64,000 bases of DNA from Arenicola marina (taxonomy: Eukaryota; Annelida; Polychaeta; Arenicolidae): contig OZ025256.1 of NCBI GenBank assembly GCA_964019135.1, forward strand, positions 2,294,001-2,358,000, in the 5' to 3' direction. Under the pieces are notes generated by a model, which worked only from the letters and a program-made list of their open reading frames with translations, made no database searches and had not been told where the DNA came from. Made by a program: the position numbers and the translations under genes. The first letter of the stretch is position 1; the number at the start of each line of letters is the position of its first letter. Positions 46,201 to 56,100 of the stretch are shown in pieces.

Positions 46201-49200
46201 ATATATGTAATATGTATAAATGTATTCATATAATATATGTAATATGTATAAATGTATTAATATAATATATGTAATATGTATAAATGTATTAATATAATAT
46301 ATGTAATATGTATAAATGTATTAATATAATATATGTAATATGTATAAATGTATTAATATAATATATGTAATATGTATAAATGTATTAATATAATATATGT
46401 AATATGTATAAATGTATTAATATAATATATGTAATATGTATAAATGTATTAATATAATATATGTAATATGTATAAATATATTAATATAATATATGTAATA
46501 TGTATAAATGTATTAATATAATATATGTAATATGTAGAAATGTATTAATATAATATATGTAATATGTAGAAATGTATTAATATAATATATGTAATATGTA
46601 TAAATGTATACAACATATAATATATACAATATATATAAAAAATATATTATATATAATATTTATACGAAATATAATATGTATAAAGGTACACAAAATATAA
46701 TATATAAATGTGCACTGAATATTAGATATATTAAGGTGTACAAAATTACGCCTGTCACGTTAACGGGTACAATGACCGATAGATCAAAGCAAGTATGCCG
46801 ATGACAAAGCATCAAGTCATTTAAGCAAACCACTGTAAACCACCCCATGACCCAAATCACAGCAATAAGCAGGTAGGTCTCAACATACAGGACAACACAA
46901 AAATGAAAGGAACCTTTGCTAACTACAACCAACCAATCTCCCAACACCCACGTCCTGTACTTCCCGTTAAGGATATGTGCAGTTTTTGACACTGACACTC
47001 ACTTGACCGGGTAGTTGTACCTCCCAGCGGATTTATTCTTTCGCCTCTCAAAGTAATCCTCATCTATATCATGCTCCTCTCTATTTGGCGGGGCGCATGG
47101 CAAACACACCGTACATGATACCAGAGCTCGCCAAGTGAAAGAGTGACCAATGCTTACATGCTCTCGCAAACCATGCAATGACGACGTTATGATGTGTGTC
47201 TTTGTTTCAACCATTTAATATATACATTTATTACTGACATATCGTAACCAAAACAGATAAAACAAATGCCCACATTACATTGGCAATAATCGCATGCCAA
47301 TATTTAGTACACAGTAGCCCAGATGACTAAAGATGTTAAAACTGATAGATTAGATTGTCCCGAGAAGTGTGAAGGGAGTATCTAGGCACCTTCGTACTGA
47401 TAATCGAGCCGAAGATATTTCAGAAACAATGTTAATATTCCGTCTTTTATCAACTTCTTATTTCGCAGCTAGTATTCCGTCTTTTATTAACTTCTCATAA
47501 GACGTGCTACACATGATGTGATGACCATGATGATAACGGACATTGGTTATCGTGAAGACACACGTGCTGTAAGAAGCGTATTTAACCTGAAGATGGCTAA
47601 CACTAACCTTCACGGAACGGAAAGGACAACTGACAGATAAACAAAAAATACGGAAGGGTGGCGTTTTTGTGTTTTTGGCCACTTTTGCGCAGACACTGGC
47701 TAACCCGGGTCGAGGAACCTGCTGTGATGACGAGTTGAACCCGCTCCATACTCACTTGCTGACTTTCTCTGCCAGGTTAGGGTTAAAGGTCATGACCCAC
47801 AAGCAGAAGACGAGTTGATATTGGATCTGGAAGCCAATCTTGCCAGCCAGAACAGTGATCAATCTGAAATACAGAGAGAAACTGCGTCAGCTACACAAGT
47901 TACCTTACCTATGGCTACGATTCACTATACAAACTTTTCTTACAACTGGCACCAAATTGTCAGTACACAATCAGGGTTTACCTTGTTAGTTCGTATATGT
48001 ATAAATGTATAACTTTCAAGTTTCAAGCAGGGTTTACAGATCTCCTTTGCCAGTTTTGATTAATTACTTGAGCCCCTACATGCCTGCGCTATTCGGGTTT
48101 GTTTCATTTTTGCTTTTATTTCTTCGGTCCGTAAGTCTATGAAATGTTTGTGCATTAGGCCGCTTTTTAGGCTAAATTGGGCCAAGAAAGTTCCCGGCAC
48201 AATGATGAAATGAGGTTGGATAAAACTTGCTCCAGGTGCAGACGCCCGGGCGCGAACCAACGACCTGTTCTTATGCAGTGCCAAGATTCAAGATACATTT
48301 AGTTCGCATGCAAGTACGACGTAGATACGAATGAGAAGTGAAACAAATTGTGGACTTGGCCTAGAGACTGGAGCTAAGACCTTAAAGGTCGCTGGCGCTA
48401 GAGCCACCCACGCCTGTTTACCAAATGAGGTGGGAAAAACACTCTCTTAACAACTGAGCTAGAGAGGCTCCCCTGGAGGGAGAGGAAGGAGATGGTGGGG
48501 GGGGGGTACAGCCGAGCTACTTACGTGCTAATGCCGTCTACAGTGACGAAGGCGAAGCGGTACTCGTCAATTCGAAGCATCATTTGGAGACATCGCGCCA
48601 CGGTCTGGAGGTACTCGTTGTTCTGAAAGAAGGGGGGTTACGTTGGTGTTCTAGACATTTGTGTGTGCAAAGTAAGGGTCAGTTAGGCCAAGGAATTATT
48701 GAGACGATGAGAGAAAAACATAAAGGATGATCTGGTGTCTTAGTCCACTTCTGTGCGTATTAAGACTGAATTTGCAACAACAAAACGGGGACAATGAAAT
48801 AAAAGTATGAAGGATGCCCTGGTGTAGTCTCTAGCAACTCACCGATATCCTCATCTGATCTTTAAGCCAGGTGAGATAGAAGTGGAGGTCGGCTCCTTCC
48901 ATCTGCTCCTTGCTCCAGCAGGCCAACTTGGCAATGATACGACTGGTCTGTAACCAAGGTAACAACAGTAACGATAAAATCAGCCTCGTCTCGATTGGTT
49001 GTATATTCAGGACGCTTTAACCACGTTTGGACATATCGCGTCAATGAGAGTAGGAAGGGAGAGTGGCTCGAACCAGCGATCCACGCGCCGTTAGGCTCTC
49101 AGGTGGCCAGAGAACTCAAGACGAGCGCTATAACCCACTGAGCTACCGGGCCGGTCCCCAGCCTCGTCTTGAGGTAGCTGACATTTCACAATGGCGGCTA

Positions 49201-52200
49201 CCTAGTTGCCATCCATCCTGCTGCATCACAACCAAGGCCTCGCAGCATATCTTGTTGTAATTGAATTACACCCATTTAGTTTGCGACCATAAATGTTCTT
49301 ATGACACCAAGGCCTCGCAACATATCTTGTTGTAGTTGAATTACACCAAGGCCTCGCAACATATCTTGTTGCAGTTGAATTACACCAAGGCTGCGCAACT
49401 TATCTTGTAATTGAATTACATCCATGTATTTTTGCGACCATTGTTCTCATGACACCAAGGCTTCGCAACTTATCTTGTTGTAATTGAATTACACCCATTT
49501 AGTTTGCGACCATAAATGTTCTCATGACACCAAGGATTCGCAACATCTTGTTGTAATTGAATTACACCCATTTAGCTTGCGACCATAAATGTTCTCATGA
49601 CACCAAGGCCTCGCAACATATCTTGTTGTAATTAAATTACACCCATTCATTACAAATCCAGACAATCAGTCCTGGTAGCGGCGTCCGGATTACTGGACCG
49701 GATTACTAGACCGGATTACTGGACCGGATGAACTCACCTGATTCACAATAAATGGATCTGGTCTGTTCAACATGTTGAGAAATGGACCCCATACAGATTC
49801 TTTGTTCTTCCGGGAGTATTCCTTAAAGATTTCTACACGGCTTTTGTCCTCCTACAAAATACAATATATGAATAGTTAACACAGTTGACGCAGTGGGGAA
49901 GGAAGGTCCGGCGTGGGAGGGGGTGGGGGGCGGGGTAGGTGTCTCCATAAATATAAAACCTTCTGTCAGTAGTATTGTTTTCTATCTGTCATAATCATGA
50001 ATAAATACTGTCAGCTATCATGGTGGTAAGGATGCATTCTATTAAATAACTCACACATAGAATATATATCATATGTATCATATTAAACAGCTCACCTGCA
50101 AAATATCATCTATCATGGTGAGGATATACTGCACAGTCTGATCCTTCGAGATATGACCCATCAGACTTACAAAGGTCCTGGCACACTGTAAATGATGGCA
50201 TGGTAATTACAATAATAAAGTTTTTATATATAAAAGTATATAATTGTAACAGAGAAGCAACAATACAGAATAAAAGAAAACAGGATGTTAATGTTCTCGA
50301 TCAGATCTGTCAGACTCTTGGCTGAACTGAGAAACCAGAATGTTCAGTAGATGTGTATGGTACTCATGAACCAAAGCAATCATTGAATAAAACTATGATC
50401 ATATCAAAACCGAATACCAACATTTGGGAAGCACTTCTCTTCTTATCATATGTCAGTACTAACTGAAGCCAGTTCTTCATATGGCTGGACAGACTGGCAT
50501 TACCTGGTATGGTTTTTCCTTTAGTAATTGTGATCTCTGTTCAGCTGTGGCATTGTCTAGCTTCGTAATAAAATTAAAGTCCTCTTGGGAAATCATTTGT
50601 CCCCTGTAAAAATAATATAGAAGACATATAGTATAGGTGGGAAAGAGGTGACGTACAAACATTACAGTTAAATTTAGTTAGCACATAACCATTCTCCTTT
50701 TACTTGTCCAAAAATAAGTTCTATCATGCAAAAGGGCCATCATTGTTGTAATAAGATGACAACTCCTGGTTTATATACTGGATGTTTATTCGGAGCTGTC
50801 AGTCGAAGAAGTGAGACAGAGGCCTGGCTGACATGTGGCACATCAGATAGATATTCATACGTAATCGACGTTAAGAAAATAGTGCCAATGAATATTCATA
50901 TTACATCAATTGTCTTGTATATTAGGTATACTTACTGCAGATAAGACTGCCAGTTAACCCGGTTGACTCGCACATCATTTGCTTTCTGCTGTAATGGACT
51001 TGTAGCCACAAAAACACCTGAAATAAAAATATATTAATTATTTATTTACCGGTATATGTAATTATTAAAGCTTGATCAATAACGATTATTTTAAGCATAA
51101 CTATCCAATCAATATTTAATAACAAAAAACTGCCAAATGTTATACTACCAGATACTAAACTTAAAATCTTTTACTACCAGTAGATAACCTTTTTGTTGAT
51201 CAAGTATCAGTACTATGGCTGAAGCATTTAAGTGGGGTGGGGGGCAAAAGGAGGGTAGGGGTCAGGCTGGGTGCCAAGCCGGGTAGATTAATCTGGCGAT
51301 TGGTGTCACTTGTATTTGGGTTGTTGGGTGCTTCTTTGTTTCTGGCTGGGGTGTATAGGTTATTAACTACTCTATACTGACCAATATTGTACTTATAGAG
51401 CTTTTTTTTCACTCAACTTTAGGAATCTTCATCCACCCCATAATGGGTATAGATTACTCAGCCCCCAGTACTGTGCATTGATAACAGAGCAATTTGCATA
51501 TGGTACAAACTCTGCTTTAGCATTTTTTAGTGGTATTTGCAAATAGCCTGAACTCTCCTTTAGTATTTTTGCAAATCTTCACGCTACCCATACTTATGAT
51601 ATTTCGTACCTACCTAGGTCGCTAGGTACCACTGCATATCATTTTTGAATGAGTATATCCCTGAACGTAGCAATTTCTGCAACTCAAGTTTGTATAAACC
51701 TCTTCCTCACAAGGAAGTATTAACAGTCTGTTAATTGACAAATTTCTATGTGGAAACCTTTTTCCATTTGTTTATAAATGTAAATAAAAAAGTAAATGAA
51801 ATAACCATTTCCAGAAGGTGTTTTTCTGGAAAGCGTTATTTCATCTTGTGTCCTAACCCATCAGAGAATTAGTCTGGAAGAAACTGCGCTGTTACATAAT
51901 ATTAAAACAGATATTAAACACTATTATATAAAACTGTTTCTAGTTGTATTCTATTCTACTTCTATTTAGTAACCTTCGTACATTGCGAAGGAAACTGGCC
52001 ATATGCTTATAGACTGAATACCGACTGCAATAACTCATATGTACGCTGAGCTAGAGTAAAAACTGAAACATAGTATCAGTATTAACATACATATCAGGAT
52101 GCATATCAGTGGGGCTGAAATGTAGTGCAATAACTGCTTATTAATTCGCTCTAACACTTCTATGCAAAAATATAACCAAAAGCAACCTGGTATTGACATA

Positions 52201-52589
52201 TAGAGATATACACATTATGATAAAAGCTACGGTCGCTTCCCTACTACATGCTAGCGTCTAGGCCTAAGAATTTTAATATTGACACCGTTGTGAGGAGCGG
52301 GCTTGCCTGGCCCTGGGCCTCAGTGGCTGAGTGGGGGCACTTGGTTCACATCAACTGATCAACTGGACGCGGGTGCATTCCATCACAGGGGGTTACATGT
52401 CATATGTCATATGACATGTCCCTGGGCCCTGTGGCTGTGGCTGTGCCAGGCTGTGGTGGACTGGTGGAATGGGCACTCGCGTCTACTGATCAACGTGCTA
52501 TGAAGGCATATGACCGTTGTACCTGCTTTCTCCAGGTCATCGATGCTGGAAATCACAGAGTCAATACGAGGTCCGTATGATCCAGCCAT
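40267..52589 (-). CDS. ATP6V1H: V-type proton ATPase V1 subunit H (SFD/Vma13), 14 coding exons
   Basis: Subunit H joins the cytosolic V1 sector to membrane Vo and controls ATPase activity. Exons in gene order, coordinates descending: 52589-52523, 51017-50936, 50603-50504, 50185-50096, 49851-49738, 48947-48843, 48622-48525, 47863-47756, 45526-45442, 44185-44007, 41901-41776, 41375-41274, 40664-40551, 40333-40267 (TGA). All introns are GT-AG and phases agree, giving 1437 nt and 478 residues; human H has 483. Diagnostic segments: [16 protein letters not shown] (exons 2-3), [16 protein letters not shown] (4), [11 protein letters not shown] (9), [19 protein letters not shown] (11), [16 protein letters not shown] (12), [17 protein letters not shown] (13-14). 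The alpha-helical HEAT/ARM-like fold is a family property. The 18-residue insert of the long vertebrate isoform is absent. Three introns carry large minisatellites. The start is the ATG opening MAGSYGPRI. Confidence 0.97.
40345..40485. repeat. Short tandem repeat in the last ATP6V1H intron
   Basis: AAACAAGTACATATATGTAT followed by GAATGAAT recurs three times (unit about 35-40 bp), the last copy degenerate. Each copy includes a palindromic ACATATATGT. Confidence 0.75.
42080..44006 (-). repeat. Minisatellite made of exon-end plus splice-donor copies, ATP6V1H intron 10
   Basis: On the gene strand the repeated word is GTGCTGGATCTAAGGTCAGT followed by GTAAGGTCA, with variants (TAAAGTCAGT, CATGGTGCTGG) and unit lengths near 30 bp. 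Exon 10 ends GTGTGCTGGATCTAAG and its donor begins GTCAGTGTAAGG at 44006, so the last repeat unit is the exon end and splice donor themselves. About 25 copies keep GGATCTAAGG intact. The array occupies nearly all of the 2.1-kb intron and grades into more diverged copies away from the exon. Expansion seeded at the exon-intron junction is the simplest reading. Confidence 0.9.
44210..44895. repeat. 21-bp GC-rich minisatellite, about 32 copies, ATP6V1H intron 9
   Basis: The unit is CTCAGCGCTGGCCGAGACTG plus C or G. It ends about 20 bp before the exon-10 acceptor. On the gene strand it encodes an open SRPALRQ-type heptad in the same frame as exon 10. Changing the last unit from GCTGAG to GCTGAC creates a branch-point-like CTGAC 21 nt upstream of the exon. 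Confidence 0.92.
44920..44956 (-). mobile_element. SINE family 1, tail fragment
   Basis: TCGATTGGTTGTATATTCCG followed by GACGCTTTAACCA matches the 3' tail of the copy at 48992-49158. Only the tail is present. Confidence 0.6.
45026..45178 (-). mobile_element. tRNA-derived SINE (family 1), short variant
   Basis: The minus strand shows a good tRNA-like head (CCCGGTAGCTCAGTGGGTT; B-box GGTGGTTCGCGCC), then GCTGTGGCCATGTCTGTGTG and a GGTTGGTTGGTT-complement tail. It lacks the middle section present in the copy at 12802, so it is internally shortened. Confidence 0.8.
45248..45380 (-). mobile_element. SINE family 1, diverged body fragment
   Basis: CCGGGAGTAACTCCTGACTC, CATGGGGTCGTTAGCCTGC and CATAGACATAGCCAGATAGG align in order with the body of the other minus-oriented copies at low identity. 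Confidence 0.5.
45665..45775 (-). mobile_element. tRNA-like SINE fragment with A-run
   Basis: The minus strand begins GGGGGCTCCATGGTGTAGTG followed by GTTAGAACACTAGACC, a tRNA-like 5' half, and reaches an A-run of about 18 (T-run on the plus strand at 45686-45703). No B-box is seen. Confidence 0.4.
46030..46735. repeat. AT-only minisatellite, 32-bp unit, about 17 copies, ATP6V1H intron 8
   Basis: The unit is TATTAATATAATATATGTAA followed by TATGTATAAATG, very uniform from 46060 to 46600, then degenerate. Composition is almost pure A/T with TATTAATATA and ATATATGTAATATGTAT inverted repeats, so cruciform or unwinding propensity is high. Confidence 0.93.
47003..47080 (-). CDS. ATP6V1H: Possible cassette exon of ATP6V1H (26-residue insert)
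   Basis: Within intron 8 a 78-nt stretch on the gene strand is bounded by AAATAG and a near-consensus donor CAA|GTGAGT. It starts and ends in phase 2, exactly as needed between exon 8 (ends AGCAA) and exon 9 (starts A). It would add [15 protein letters not shown] followed by [11 protein letters not shown] before YNLIPILSD. The frame stays open for 213 nt around it. The acceptor has a weak polypyrimidine tract. I know of no such segment in vertebrate subunit H. It could be a real optional exon or chance. Confidence 0.3.
48370..48480 (-). mobile_element. tRNA-like SINE fragment
   Basis: The minus strand reads GGGGAGCCTCTCTAGCTCAG then TTGTTAAGAG, a tRNA-like A-box region, within ATP6V1H intron 7. 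No matching acceptor stem or clear B-box follows, so a tRNA gene is unlikely. Confidence 0.4.
48992..49158 (-). mobile_element. tRNA-derived SINE (family 1) with 11-bp target duplication
   Basis: The head GGACCGGCCCGGTAGCTCAG and the tail complement TCGATTGGTTGTATATTCAG mark the ends. CAGCCTCGTCT lies outside both ends (48981-48991 and 49159-49169), an 11-bp target duplication. The insert is in intron 5 of ATP6V1H, same orientation as the gene. Confidence 0.88.
49225..49650. repeat. Tandem repeat with TTGTAATTGAATTACA units, ATP6V1H intron 5
   Basis: CACCAAGGCCTCGCAACATA followed by TCTTGTTGTAATTGAATTACAC recurs about six times. Some units carry an extra CCATTTAGTTTGCGACCATAA segment, so unit length alternates between about 45 and 75-80 bp. 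TGTAATTGAATTACA is a near-palindrome. Confidence 0.88.
52395..52419. repeat. 25-bp near-perfect palindrome in ATP6V1H intron 1
   Basis: ACATGTCATATG and CATATGACATGT are exact reverse complements with one base between them. It could be part of an old element; no function is shown. Confidence 0.7.
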
Positions 52590-53116
52590 CTGGAAATCGC
52601 TGTCAAAATCTTAACTCAAAATGCCACTTTTTGACAGCGCTTCGGCAGTAGAAAATGATGATGGTTGGCGGATCATGTGACTCCTCACGAAATCTCCTCT
52701 CGGGAGATGGCGCTGCAAATCTTTCGATGATATTATTCTAATCGTATATGAGCTTTTGTTTTTATACCTATGCATCGATATTAGGCTTGAAACCTATTAT
52801 TTAATTCTTAAAAAAATATATACTTTATTTATAATTTGTTTCCAACTAAAATGATAAATCATTAAGCTCCGAAAGTAATTTTCTAATTAAAATTTTACTA
52901 ATGCAATAGCAAAACTCCAACTGCTTTATCTTTGCAGAAAGTTCTTCCGGTGTCATTTGCACTGGCAGCGAAGTGCGCCTGCAGCTTGCACACGACCATG
53001 TCGAGACCTTTATTGTCAAGTTTACGTTAATTTGGGGGGCGTTTCAATTGGAAACGGATACCTGCGTTGCCTTTAAGATTCCGTGTTTCTGTTGAACACT
53101 GATACAAGTGGTTACG
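52590..53116. promoter_or_regulatory. Probable bidirectional promoter, ATP6V1H / SLC25A32
   Basis: The two ATG codons face away from each other with 527 bp between them. TCATGTGA (52673-52680) is an exact M-box for MiT/TFE bHLH-zip factors, which drive V-ATPase genes in vertebrates; it is 84 bp from the ATP6V1H ATG. TCTCGGGAGA (52698-52707) differs by one base from the TCTCGCGAGA promoter palindrome, and GAGATGGCGC (52704-52713) resembles a YY1 site. No TATA box is evident. Transcription starts are not visible; shared regulation is inference. Confidence 0.6.
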
Positions 53117-56100
53117 ATGGCCGGGAAAGCCCCTCGCACAAATGTGCTAGCTGATCCTAAATTACGCCGAGAGCTGTCGCTGTTTAGCCATGTTCGGTGG
53201 GAACATCTGGCTGCAGGGGTAACGGGAGGGACAATATCAACATTGGTGCTACATCCTCTGGACCTGATCAAAGTGCGATTTCAAGGTAAGAAATAATATG
53301 AATAGGCATTGCCTAAGTTGCGAGCTCACCCAAATTAAAAAATAATAAAGGCCTAGCTCTTAAAGCTGCTGTATTAACTGCAGCAGCCAGCTGTCCTAAT
53401 CTTATATGTTTCTAGACAACTAGACCCAAAACCAACACGGGTATAGTTGGTTTGAGGTTGAGTTAGCTTGGGGTCGAGTTGGCTTGGGGTTGAGTAGGTG
53501 ATGGGTCGGGCGTGTCGTGGGTCCAGTTGACTAGATGCTGTCTTATATCTGCTGCATTAGCTGAAGTAGTTTATATTCTTAAAGCTGCCTATACTGAAAT
53601 ATCTTATTTAAGTTATAGAAATTATATTTTTATCTATTTCTTTTAATTAAAAATAAGATGGATGGCTTAGTTGTTTAACGGTAATATTTGGGTTTAAATT
53701 CATATATGCAGAGAAATACAAAAATAAGTAGTTGCTTGAGTCTATAATTAATCATATTAGATCTATTTTATGATAATTATATCTTATTCATTTGTAATTT
53801 TCTGACCCTTTCTTTCTTTTGCTAAAATTATATATAGGTTGATGAGATATTTTTAAATCAAGTTTAAAGCTGGTCATAGATTTATAGCAATCTATACCTA
53901 TCTATGTACCAGGAATATGTTCATAACAAAGCTACACCCTTTCACAGAAAGTGCCCCAATATGGCCAAAAAAAAATTGATGACAACATGTCCATAAATAT
54001 TTCTATTTATATTAGAAGGACTTTAGTAGATCTATATCATTTCTATTAAAACGGGCCCGGATATTTTGTCTGAAGTAATTTACATCGGCGCCGAGGAAAA
54101 AATATAGCGCCGATGTAGCAGGGGGAGGCTTCCACAAAAAATCTGTCACATTATTATGAAAGATCCTACCTCAGAGAAACAGAAAATGTTAAGTCCAATG
54201 AATTTGGTATCCGAATAAGTGTGTTATGGCGTATAAACCGTTCCTGTTGGCAGCCTCAGCTCAAATGGCTGCCTCCTCGGCATGCCGTAATCTCGCCAGG
54301 TGCGAAGTCTCGCGGACCAAGGGGGTGGGGGGTGCATATGTGTGCAGTCGCGTGCAACGGTGGGTGGCTCAGACGGCATGCAGGGGTGGGGGGTAATTTA
54401 CATCGGCGCCGAGGAAAAATGATGCAGGGGTGGGGGGTGCACTTCTCAGACGTGCTCAGACGGCATGCATTTAGAAAGAAGCCATTAAGCGTGGTGTGGG
54501 CTGGGGTATCGCGTTGTTAATGAGAATGTGTCGGGGAGCGTGAACTTGTTATGTCTGAAAAAGCCGTTATGACTGGTGGCTTAAGGTCGATTGGTGTTTA
54601 TAGTACGAAAGGCATGAGGGCGCGGCGAAGTTAATAGAAATAAAATAAAAACCTGAGCAAGTGAAAGAACAGACACAAACAACAATGTGTGAGTTAAATG
54701 AAGCATTTTATTTTGTTTTATTTTGATTAATCATGAGCAAGCCGAACAAAAGAAATCCCTATCCATCTTCGAAAAACCAAGTAAACGAGAGAGAGATGAT
54801 TAAAGAAAAAAGGTACAAAATCCTGTAAATAAAAGAAATGATTAAAACAGAAGTATGAAAAGGGAAAAGCAACAAATCCTGTATACAATGGGAGAGAAAT
54901 GATTAAGTCACAATCACCAAAAAATGAATACAAGTATAATCCAGTGTTTGTAAGCCTATGTCACTTGCACCATCAAAATGGTCGTAATGCCAGAAGCGAC
55001 ATTGGGTGTATGATAATCTTCGTACAAGCCAACCATTTTATACCAAAACGTCAAAGCTGGTGGCTTATGAAGGTTGGAAGCCAGGTCAACACCTATAAAC
55101 CTATAAACCACATTAACCAACCACATTGACTGTGTGGTTCGTAACCAGTCCGCCTTCGATAAGATAAGATAAGATAAGATAAAGTTTTATTTAACGTCGG
55201 TATGTAAAAGTAAACAATAAACATTAGCACACGTGCTATTGACCGACAATGATAAAATGACATGAGCGGATGAGATATATATACATATGACAATGAAAAT
55301 ATAACAATCTTTGCATCTCATAAAACCTTACCCATTAGCTATGTTACATAATGTGCACGAATTACAGTGACACAAGAACACATCCGAGGTTGACAGCGTT
55401 GTTTTAAATTGCTTGGCAGATTTGGCTAACTTCGTTTCCTTGTTGAGCATGTTCCATAGCTTGCTACCTTGATACTTCAATGAATTATGGCCATAAGCTG
55501 TTGTCTTAACGCGTGGCATACATAAATTTGGCCCATTTTTTAAAATGTAATTGTTTTCCTTCACGTTATACATGTCCTGAAGATAACTAGGCCCAATCTT
55601 GTTGATACTCTTGTAAACTTCTAATGATATGCAGCGCAATCGTTCAACATATAGCAATGGTCTACCCGCTCTCTTCCTCAACTCTGCGTATTCTGATCTA
55701 AAGTCATTAAACACATACCTCAATGCCCGCTCCTGTATCTTTTCAATCTTACGCATATTTTTCATATCACAAAAATGCCATACAACGGGACAATAATTAA
55801 AATGTGAAAGAATAAAAGCATGAAATAACGTAAGTTTGCTATCAACATCCATTAATTTAGAAACTCTAGCTAAGACATTGAGACTTTTTCCAGCCTTCTT
55901 GCATAAACTTGATATATGGTTGCCGAAAGTTAACCTAGCGTCCAGTTGAATACCTAGTAATGTTACTTCCTGTTGTGCTGCCAGTTCTGTTCCAGAAATC
56001 GAAAACGAGCTGTGCTGACTTAATTCGTTTCTCTTTTCAAACACGATTGCCTGGTACTTACATGACTAATTGACTCAAACACCCGAAGTCAAAAATCGGA

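Noticed and set aside
54221-54520. Similar open frames at 54221-54520 and 56243-56755 as a duplicated gene
   Set aside because: They are the two inverted terminal repeats of one transposon, flanked by 9-bp target duplications.
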